Assembly: GCA_963714425.1 (NCBI GenBank)
Contig: CAVQOI010000010.1
Coordinates: 124,001 to 188,000, forward strand
Length of the DNA: 64,000 bases
Reading direction: 5' to 3'
Origin: DATCYX01 sp963714425
Lineage (GTDB): Bacteria > Chloroflexota > Anaerolineae > Anaerolineales > UBA4823
Made by a program: the position numbers and the translations under genes. The notes under the pieces were generated by a model. That model was given only the letters and a program-made list of their open reading frames with translations. It was not told where the DNA came from and ran no database searches. Below, one piece after another: positions 57,276-64,000 of this stretch (its first letter is position 1; each line of letters opens with the position of its first letter).

Positions 57276-60200
57276 ATGAGCCGCCGCTACTATCTCCGCC
57301 ATCAGGTGCGCAAATTCATTCAAGTGGGTCGCCAATCCGGATGGGATGTTGCCATCACAAGGGCGATGGCGTCCATCCAGGCCCAATGGAAGCAGTATAG
57401 AGAGAGCCGGCAGCGAACCCCCGGTTGTACCTACCCCGAATGGATTCTTCAGCATGAAAGCCAAGATAGCCCTCCCTCTGATCTGCACTTAGACCATGCT
57501 CATCGCTTCAGCCTATTGTTGCCGGTTCACGAACTAGAGTGTGAATGGTTATCCGAGACAGTCGGCTCGCTCCTGGAACAGCAATATCCGAAATGGGAAT
57601 TGATTCTGGCTTTGGCGAGTTCTTACGCGGACCAGGCTGCCGCATGTTTGCGGCAGATCCTGGAGGATGAGCCGCGTATCCGTCTTAAGGTGATTGATCC
57701 GTGGCAATCCGCTTCGGCTGCGCTCAATATCGGGATTGATCTGAGTGCCGGAGATTATATATTGGCACTATCCCAAGGCGATCTCCTGGCATCGAACGCC
57801 CTTCAGGAGTTCGCTCTTCTCCTCGAAAAGCAACCCGATGTAGATATCATCTATTCCGATGAAGATCAGCGCCTGGATCACGGCTCTACAAGGGTTGCAC
57901 CCTGGTTCAAGCCAACGTCTTTTTCTCCTGCGCTTCTGCTCTCGGTCAATTACCTTGCCAATGCCGTCATTCGCAAGGAGCTGGTTACCTCGCTCGGAGG
58001 ATATGACGAGCAGATGGAGCTTGCCCACGTGTGGGATTTGAGCTTTCGCTGTGTTGAGCGTACACAGCGCATCGCTCACATCGCAAAAGTGTTGACCCAT
58101 GTGAGACAAACAGACCAGGCATCTGGGAATAATGCGATGACAGCCAGTGCGACCTGGGATGCGGAGAAGCACAGTGTCCTGGCGCACTTAAGCCGCAAGG
58201 ATCCGCAAAAGCGTTCCTACGATGTCTCCAGAGCGGAATCCGGCGCTCTTCACGTGGCATTGCCGGTGTCAGGGCGGCGGGTCTCGATCATCATTCCTAC
58301 AAAAGACCGGTTGGCACTGATCAGCGCCTGCATTGGCTCGATCCTGGAACGAACAAGCTATCCCGATTTTGAGATCCTTATCATAGATACAGGCAGCAAG
58401 GAACCCAGTGTACTGGATTATTATCATCGCCTGGAAGGCGACCAGCGCATACGGATGGTTAAGTACTCTGGGCAGTTCAATTACTCTGCCGCTAACAACC
58501 TGGGTGCGCAGCATGCGAGCGGGGATTATTATGTCTTCTTAAATAATGATACTCGTATCACGCAAGCCGGTTGGCTTGATGAGCTTGTTGGATGGGCTGA
58601 ACAGCCGGGCGTGGGGGTGGTGGGCGTGAAGCTTGTCCGCCCGAACGGCACCATCCAGCACGCCGGCATGGTTTTGGGACTTGCCGGGCACAGCAGCCAT
58701 GTGTTTGATGGCAGCCGGGAGCCCGTGGATGGACCCTTTGGCCGGCCTGACTGGTACCGCAATTACCTGGCTGTGACTGGTGCCTGCATGCTGGTCCCGC
58801 GGACGGTGTTTGAGCAGCTGGGCGGCTTTGATGCGGGCTACCAGATCGGCTACAGCGACGTCGAGTTCTGCTTGCGAGCCATTGGCGCTGGCTACCAGGT
58901 AGTCTATACACCTTTTGCCGAGCTGGTGCACGACGAGGGTGGCACACGTGGACTGGCCCTGCCCCCTTCGGATGTCCTTCGTGCCTGGCTGCATTTCCAG
59001 CCTGTGCTGCATACAGGTGATCCTTACTATAACCCAAACCTCTCCCAGCTTAGCAGAAGACCAGTCCCCGCCTGTAAAGGCGAGGAAAGCAGGATGGCGC
59101 ACGTTGAGCGCATCTTGCGAAGGTACGGGCTGGTGAGTCCCTCCGTTGAGAAGAATGTTCGTTTCGATCGCTATTCTGATACTGGGTGGCCGATATTGCT
59201 ATTGAGTGATCTGGCTGATCAGCAGGCGCAGGATAGCACGCGCCTGTTGCTGGTCAGCCATGACTTCAGCTTGAGCGGCGCGCCTACCATATTGTTCAAG
59301 CTGGCGCTGTATTTGCACCAACGCGGTTATCGGGTTACTGCCCTTTCCCCCACAGATGGGCCTTTGAGACAGCGCTATCTGGAGACGGGGATAGATGCCC
59401 GGGTTGAGCCTCTGATTCTGGAAGATGCCAGGGTGGCAGTTGAGACGATCCTGGCTCACAGTCTTTTGCTGGCAAACACGATCCTCTCCTGGCGTGCAGT
59501 TCATGCTGCGAAAGCTCTTGGGAAGCCCTCCGTCTGGTGGATCCACGAGGCTGAAGCCGGCAGGGACCAGGCTCGCTTTGACGAGCATATTGCTAGCGCA
59601 TTCCTGGCTGCCTGGAAAATTGTTTTTCCAACTGGATACACCGCTGCGATGTACGCTCCTTTCGATCACGTAGATAACTATGTTACTGTGCCTATTGGTG
59701 TGAGGATCGCTGATAGCGCTGAGACCTATCGTCAAACACCTGAAAAGCAGGAGGGACTATTCAAGCTGGTATCTGTCGGCAGTATTGAGCCGCGCAAGGG
59801 GCAGGATATTCTTCTTGCTGCTTTGGCAAAATTACCTGCGGAGATTCGCCCACACATTACCTGCACCTTCATCGGGCGTGTCCTGGATCCCTCCTATTTG
59901 GAAAAACTAACCAGGATGGTCCAAACTCGCCGTTTACACGGCGTTAGCATTGTTGGTGAGGTGTCATCAAGAGAAGTTCAATCTCACTTGCAAGCCTGCG
60001 ATGTCTTCGTATTGCCTTCGCGCAGCGAGGCGCTCCCGGGAGCACTCCTCGAAGCGATGGCGCATGGTAAAGCGGTGATCGCTGCCAATGTGGGTGGTGT
60101 GCCCGAGGTGGTAACAGGAGACAATGGATTATCCTTCCCGGCTGGAGATGTCCAGGCACTGGCTGATCAAATTGCATCTCTCTTCGGAGATCGTGTTGCG

Positions 60201-60320
60201 CTTGACAGGTTAGGAGAAAAGGCGCGACAAACCATTCAAGAACGATTTACCTTCGATGCTTTTGCCGAGCGTATGCAGACACTTGTCGAAGAAGGACTCT
60301 TGCTGACGAGCAATGACTGA
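57276..60320 (+). CDS. Triple-domain glycosyltransferase (GT2-GT2-GT4)
   Basis: 1014 residues from ATG 57,276. Residues about 75-270 are a GT2 domain (FSLLLPVHELECEWL; DEDQRLDHG as metal region). About 330-570 is a second GT2 (VSIIIPTKDRLALISA; IDTGS; LNNDTRITQAG; RDWYRNYLAVTGACMLV-type acceptor segment). About 655-1014 is a GT4/GT-B domain (LVSHDFSLSGAP; SVGSIEPRKGQDILL; LPSRSEALPGALLEAMAHGK with the E-x7-E pair; VGGVPEVV). Three activities in one chain would build a defined oligosaccharide. The stop overlaps the next gene by 8 nt. Confidence 0.9.
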   Translation: MSRRYYLRHQVRKFIQVGRQSGWDVAITRAMASIQAQWKQYRESRQRTPGCTYPEWILQHESQDSPPSDLHLDHAHRFSLLLPVHELECEWLSETVGSLLEQQYPKWELILALASSYADQAAACLRQILEDEPRIRLKVIDPWQSASAALNIGIDLSAGDYILALSQGDLLASNALQEFALLLEKQPDVDIIYSDEDQRLDHGSTRVAPWFKPTSFSPALLLSVNYLANAVIRKELVTSLGGYDEQMELAHVWDLSFRCVERTQRIAHIAKVLTHVRQTDQASGNNAMTASATWDAEKHSVLAHLSRKDPQKRSYDVSRAESGALHVALPVSGRRVSIIIPTKDRLALISACIGSILERTSYPDFEILIIDTGSKEPSVLDYYHRLEGDQRIRMVKYSGQFNYSAANNLGAQHASGDYYVFLNNDTRITQAGWLDELVGWAEQPGVGVVGVKLVRPNGTIQHAGMVLGLAGHSSHVFDGSREPVDGPFGRPDWYRNYLAVTGACMLVPRTVFEQLGGFDAGYQIGYSDVEFCLRAIGAGYQVVYTPFAELVHDEGGTRGLALPPSDVLRAWLHFQPVLHTGDPYYNPNLSQLSRRPVPACKGEESRMAHVERILRRYGLVSPSVEKNVRFDRYSDTGWPILLLSDLADQQAQDSTRLLLVSHDFSLSGAPTILFKLALYLHQRGYRVTALSPTDGPLRQRYLETGIDARVEPLILEDARVAVETILAHSLLLANTILSWRAVHAAKALGKPSVWWIHEAEAGRDQARFDEHIASAFLAAWKIVFPTGYTAAMYAPFDHVDNYVTVPIGVRIADSAETYRQTPEKQEGLFKLVSVGSIEPRKGQDILLAALAKLPAEIRPHITCTFIGRVLDPSYLEKLTRMVQTRRLHGVSIVGEVSSREVQSHLQACDVFVLPSRSEALPGALLEAMAHGKAVIAANVGGVPEVVTGDNGLSFPAGDVQALADQIASLFGDRVALDRLGEKARQTIQERFTFDAFAERMQTLVEEGLLLTSND

Positions 60321-63300
60321 CATTTCCCATAACTTGCCAACAATCGTACATTACTCAGCCGATTACTGGGAGCACTTTTGCCCGGTTCAACGCGTGGTCG
60401 AGCCTGCCCAGCGTTCTGGATATCAGGTGGTGCATGGCAACGAATGGGATCATGCAGCTGGTCGGTTGGATATCTACCCGGAACGGGTCCGCGATGCGGA
60501 CCTCGTCGTCATACAGCGGGATTTTCCTCGGCATTTTGAGGACTACCAGGAGATCATGGCGATAGCGCGTTCCATGCATAAGCCTGTGATTTATGAATGG
60601 GACGACCTTCTCACAGATCTGCCTAAGGAACATCCAAACTACGAGCAGTATATGAGTGTGCGTTCGCGGGTCATGACTGCGATCATCGAGGCAGATGCAG
60701 TCACGTGCGCTACTCCATTCCTGGCTGATTACGTCCGCCAGTACAATCCACAAGCATGGGTTTTACCCAATTATATTAACGATCGCTTTTGGCAGTTGAG
60801 GCCTGTGCGTGTAGAAGATTCCGGCCTTCGCCCTTTGATCATCGGTTATCTAGGAGCACATAGCCATCAGCCGGACTTGGAAATGATTGCACCTGTCCTA
60901 GAGAGCTTACTACAATTTTATGGCGAAAGGCTGCGGCTGCAATTCTGGAATATCCAGCCCCCGGAGAGTTTGGCGAGCTTACCGAACGTCGAAAAACCAT
61001 GGCCTGGCTTAGTCGATTACCGGGCGTTTGCTGCCTACTTTTTGCAACAATCCTTCGACATCGCAATCGCACCCCTGCTTGTTAGTGATTTCAATCGAGG
61101 AAAAAGTTGGCAGAAGTACCTTGAATATTCAGCTTTGGGTGTCCCTGGGGTATATAGCCGCATCACCCCCTACGAGGTGGTGGTCAGGCATGGCACCAAT
61201 GGCTTTTTAGCGCAATCTCTTTCCGAATGGGAGAAATACCTACGCCAATTGATCGATGATGATTCTTTGCGCAGGCAGATGGGTCAGGCAGCCCAGGAAA
61301 CTGTGCGGGATTCCTGGATGCTCTCCAGCCATGTTCAAAGCTGGCAAGACGTGTATAACCAGGTTGCCTCCTTGCCCCATGAAAAGCACCGGTCGATCAG
61401 CATGGCAGCACAGAAATTTATTGCATGGGAGCAAGAATTGCTGGAAAACAGCGAAAAAGCCCGCCAGGGATTTGAGCATTCTCTCGCCGAGAAAGAGAGC
61501 ACCATCCAGAACCTAAACCAGCTCGTGCAGGATCAAACAGAAACCATCGCTTCTCTAAACCAGGGTGTGCGCGACCAGACGGAGACCATCGCGTCTCTCA
61601 ACCTGACAGTGCGCGACCAGACGGAGACCATCGAAGGCCTTAATCAGGCTTTGCGGGAACATGAACTGACCATACATTCACTCAGGGAGCGCATTGACGA
61701 GGTGGATGCGACCTCCCAGGTGCTTCAATTACAGCTTGATGAGAATGAGCTCGCCATAACAGCCTTGCAGCAGCAGGTCGAGGAGAAGGAGGCGGACAAC
61801 CTGGCTGTCCGGGGCAGCTTATATGAAACCAGCAAGACACTGAAAGCAATCACCAGCAGCCCGGGGTGGAAATTGTTGGAAATGGTCTACCGCGTGCGCT
61901 TAATCCTGGTTCCGCGCGGAAGCACCCGGGAACGCTTGATGCACATGGCGATCAAATCCGCCCACGCCTTGAGGACAACAGGCTTCAGAGGATTCTTCCA
62001 GAAGGTCTCATCCAACCTGGGGTCCCGCCCGGATACGGTGGCGCAAGTTCCTGCTGCTCCCCAGTTCTCATTTGAGGTCACCAGCGGCAAAGCTTGCCCT
62101 GATCCAGCGATCAGCCTGGTGATTATTGAGGGAGAAGGGTTCAACCGTTTGCGCCCTGAAGCTGTCGTGGAATGGGCTGAAAGACAAACAATTGGCAGGT
62201 ATGAAATTGTCCACTGGGACATGGGATTAGCTGCTGCCAAAACCCTTGGTGGAGCGGAGCGTAAATGGCAATCAGAAAACGTTATGCAGTTGTGCCAGGG
62301 TTTGCAGGGTCGATATCTGTGTCTGGCAGCCGATGACCTCCTGCTGCAGAGCAGCACGTATCTGGAAGAGAACTTGCTGGCTTTAGAAGGCGAGCAACTG
62401 GCCTTTACGGTGAATAGCTCCTGGAGATCGCAGCGCGCCTATCAGCACCTGAGCCAGGGTCTGCTCCCCGGCAGCAAAACGCAACCACTTCAGAGTATGT
62501 TTGTGCGCAAGGATTGTGTTGCTGAGGGATTTGCCATCGACTTATCAGACCGGATGAAATCTGGTGAGAATTCGCAAATCGTTGCAGGGAAATTGATTCG
62601 ACAGATCACCAGCCGTGAAGCGAACCAAGAATACGCCCCATTTGAGATGACATTGGACGGATACGAAACACGCCTGGAGGGGGATTATATCCTGGCGCGC
62701 CGCAAATCGGAGCTCCCCTGGCAATCTCAGGTTCATTGGCTAAGAGCTCTGGATGCAAGCCTTTCCCTTGATGCAATCCCATCTGATCTTCCCACCGTGC
62801 TGATGGTATTTCCATTCTTGGCTGTGGGCGGCGCGGAGCAGCTGGGTCTGAATGTGATTTCGGGTTTGAAAAGCCACGTGCGCTTTATTGTGATTGCTAC
62901 CGATGAGTTGGATCCTTCTTTGGGGACACTTGCAGATGACTTTCGCCAGGAGACGCCTTGGGTGTACAATTTCCACGACTTTCTCCATCCAGCACTCCAT
63001 TTTTCATTTCTAAATAATTTAGTAACGAGTTGCCAGCCCGCCTGCCTTTACATTGCAAATGGCTCACCCTGGATCTACGATGTACTACCCGAGTTAAAGC
63101 AGCGTTATCCTGACTTGCGTACGGTTAACCAGGTTTATGATTTAAGTGTCGGATGGATCAACCGGTATGATATGTCTTTGCTCCTTGCGTTAGATGGGCA
63201 TATCGGAGCAAACGACAATATTTGCCAGGCATATATCGAGAAGGGTGCCAGACCCGATCAGGTATATTTGGTTGAACATGGCATTGACCCTGCAGGCCTC

Positions 63301-63891
63301 AATCCAGACAAGTACTCGAGAGACGACAAAGACGCGGTGCTGCGGAGGCTGGGCCTGCCAGAGGGCAAAAAGATTGTGACATTCGCCTCTCGGATACATC
63401 CACAAAAACGCCCCATGGACTTTGTGGAGATGGCGCGCCGCTTTTCTGGTGACCAGTCGGTAATTTTCCTGATGATGGGCGATGGACCTCTGGTCGGCAT
63501 CCTTGATCACCAAGTTCAAAAAATGGGGTTAAAGAACTTTTACCGCTGCGGCTTCTACCGCCCAATCTCGGATATCCTGGCAATCTCCGACGTGGTCGTT
63601 TTGCCCTCCGAGTATGAAGGCATGCCAATGATTATTGCTGAAGCACAGTTGATGGGCATACCTGTGGTAGTAACCGACGTTGGCAATAATCGCCGGGTGC
63701 TGGAAATCACCGGTGGTGGAGAGATCATCGATCAAATTGGCAGTGTAGAGGCGTTAGTGCGGGGTGTACGGAAAATGCTGACTTCCCCTCCAGAAGCGAC
63801 CAGCATGCGCCGGGCATACCTTTCGTCATTTGGCATCGATGTTATTGCCCAGAAATATCTGGATGCGCTGCTGGGGAGACCCCATGCCTGA
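60313..63891 (+). CDS. Giant GT4-coiled coil-GT4 glycosyltransferase
   Basis: 1192 residues. Residues 1-360 are a GT-B domain (YSADYWEHFCPVQRV, YEWDDLLTDLP, LEYSALGVPGVYSRI). Residues about 375-520 are a coiled coil containing four 14-residue repeats at 404-459 (QDQTETIASLN type). A linker and divergent region follow to about 830, then a second GT4 domain (VLMVFPFLAVGGAEQ; TFASRIHPQKRPMDFVEMA; LPSEYEGMPMIIAEAQLMG with E-x7-E). The coiled coil probably sets the distance between the two catalytic ends or drives oligomerisation, as in chain-length-measuring rulers; that is an inference. 8-nt overlaps on both sides. Confidence 0.88.
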   Translation: MTDISHNLPTIVHYSADYWEHFCPVQRVVEPAQRSGYQVVHGNEWDHAAGRLDIYPERVRDADLVVIQRDFPRHFEDYQEIMAIARSMHKPVIYEWDDLLTDLPKEHPNYEQYMSVRSRVMTAIIEADAVTCATPFLADYVRQYNPQAWVLPNYINDRFWQLRPVRVEDSGLRPLIIGYLGAHSHQPDLEMIAPVLESLLQFYGERLRLQFWNIQPPESLASLPNVEKPWPGLVDYRAFAAYFLQQSFDIAIAPLLVSDFNRGKSWQKYLEYSALGVPGVYSRITPYEVVVRHGTNGFLAQSLSEWEKYLRQLIDDDSLRRQMGQAAQETVRDSWMLSSHVQSWQDVYNQVASLPHEKHRSISMAAQKFIAWEQELLENSEKARQGFEHSLAEKESTIQNLNQLVQDQTETIASLNQGVRDQTETIASLNLTVRDQTETIEGLNQALREHELTIHSLRERIDEVDATSQVLQLQLDENELAITALQQQVEEKEADNLAVRGSLYETSKTLKAITSSPGWKLLEMVYRVRLILVPRGSTRERLMHMAIKSAHALRTTGFRGFFQKVSSNLGSRPDTVAQVPAAPQFSFEVTSGKACPDPAISLVIIEGEGFNRLRPEAVVEWAERQTIGRYEIVHWDMGLAAAKTLGGAERKWQSENVMQLCQGLQGRYLCLAADDLLLQSSTYLEENLLALEGEQLAFTVNSSWRSQRAYQHLSQGLLPGSKTQPLQSMFVRKDCVAEGFAIDLSDRMKSGENSQIVAGKLIRQITSREANQEYAPFEMTLDGYETRLEGDYILARRKSELPWQSQVHWLRALDASLSLDAIPSDLPTVLMVFPFLAVGGAEQLGLNVISGLKSHVRFIVIATDELDPSLGTLADDFRQETPWVYNFHDFLHPALHFSFLNNLVTSCQPACLYIANGSPWIYDVLPELKQRYPDLRTVNQVYDLSVGWINRYDMSLLLALDGHIGANDNICQAYIEKGARPDQVYLVEHGIDPAGLNPDKYSRDDKDAVLRRLGLPEGKKIVTFASRIHPQKRPMDFVEMARRFSGDQSVIFLMMGDGPLVGILDHQVQKMGLKNFYRCGFYRPISDILAISDVVVLPSEYEGMPMIIAEAQLMGIPVVVTDVGNNRRVLEITGGGEIIDQIGSVEALVRGVRKMLTSPPEATSMRRAYLSSFGIDVIAQKYLDALLGRPHA
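61522..61689 (+). repeat. Tandem 42-bp repeat encoding 14-residue coiled-coil units
   Basis: Four consecutive 42-bp units; the middle two are closely similar (VRDQTETIASLNL versus VRDQTETIEGLNQ), the first and last more diverged. They lie in the coiled-coil section and are likely to vary in number by replication slippage. Confidence 0.75.
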
Positions 63892-64000
63892 AGTATCGGT
63901 GATCATCCCTTCCTTCAACCATGCTGCTTACATTCGTGAGGCAGTGCTCAGCGTCCTAAACCAAACCTTTCAAGATTTGGAATTGTTCGTCATTGACGAT
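63884..64000 (+). CDS. GT2-family glycosyltransferase, 3' end cut off by window
   Basis: 39 residues visible: VSVIIPSFNHAAYIREAVLS and LFVIDD, the first two strands and the nucleotide-binding acid of a GT2 enzyme. ATG 63,884 lies 8 nt inside the preceding gene (ATGCCTGA), the same coupling style as the previous two genes. The remainder lies to the right of the window. Confidence 0.85.
   Translation, partial: MPEVSVIIPSFNHAAYIREAVLSVLNQTFQDLELFVIDD

Overview
The window reads as a chromosomal block of a high-GC, free-living bacterium. The best guess is a filamentous Chloroflexota of the Anaerolineae type. This is an inference from the DUF4012 protein, the very long multi-domain glycosyltransferases, the P/T-rich anchored proteins and the style of intergenic repeats; no rRNA or other taxonomic marker is present. 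Almost everything lies on the + strand, often with ATGA, GTGA or 8-nt stop/start overlaps, and nearly all of it serves the synthesis, decoration and export of a surface polysaccharide. No tRNA, rRNA, CRISPR array or phage was seen.

Layout. 1-11,221: GT-C-like membrane proteins, an SpsF-type cytidylyltransferase, two zinc-ribbon methyltransferases, three GT-A glycosyltransferases, a frameshifted GT-B-like protein and the first sulfotransferase. 11,358-20,256: a nonulosonic-acid (sialic-acid-like) module with a Gfo/Idh oxidoreductase, a CMP-sugar synthetase fused to a HAD phosphatase, a NeuB-type synthase, an SDR, a second CMP-sugar synthetase and a second synthase fused to a SAF domain and a TIM barrel. 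A bifunctional PAPS synthetase (ATP sulfurylase/APS kinase) sits inside it and would feed the four sulfotransferases of the window. 20,275-29,000: a capsule-type protein, a methyltransferase, an acyl carrier protein with an aminoacyl:carrier-protein ligase, an ABC exporter, a GNAT, an AAC(3)-type sugar N-acyltransferase and a DUF4910 peptidase-like protein. 29,089-35,389: two more sulfotransferases, a GT2, another cytidylyltransferase, a frameshifted 2-hydroxyacid dehydrogenase, an SDR and a DUF115/GT42-like protein that could be a nonulosonic-acid transferase. 35,390-36,403: a RAYT (REP-associated tyrosine transposase) gene flanked by its REP palindromes. 36,404-51,733: GT-C proteins, GT2s, a fourth sulfotransferase, an O-antigen ligase/polymerase, DUF4012, two secreted glycosidase-like proteins and a GT2 fused to an initiating phosphoglycosyl transferase. 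51,736-64,000: a compact operon with all four dTDP-L-rhamnose genes, a Wzm/Wzt exporter and giant glycosyltransferases, running off the right edge.

How it fits together (inference): glycan chains are started on undecaprenyl phosphate by the phosphoglycosyl transferase, extended by the GT2/GT4 enzymes with rhamnose and nonulosonic acids, sulfated from PAPS, methylated and N-acylated, then exported by Wzm/Wzt and joined or polymerised by the Wzy/WaaL-like protein. The product would be an acidic sulfated glycan.

The most unusual aspect is the repeat content. Several families of short quasi-palindromic or pyrimidine-rich repeats fill nearly every intergenic gap. Members of the same families also lie inside reading frames, kept open as low-complexity peptide insertions in at least three enzymes, and they form the starts or ends of several others. 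One coding insertion belongs to the REP family that surrounds the RAYT gene 15 kb away. Three further genes carry single-base frameshifts, and one membrane-protein gene is split by a GC-rich repeat.
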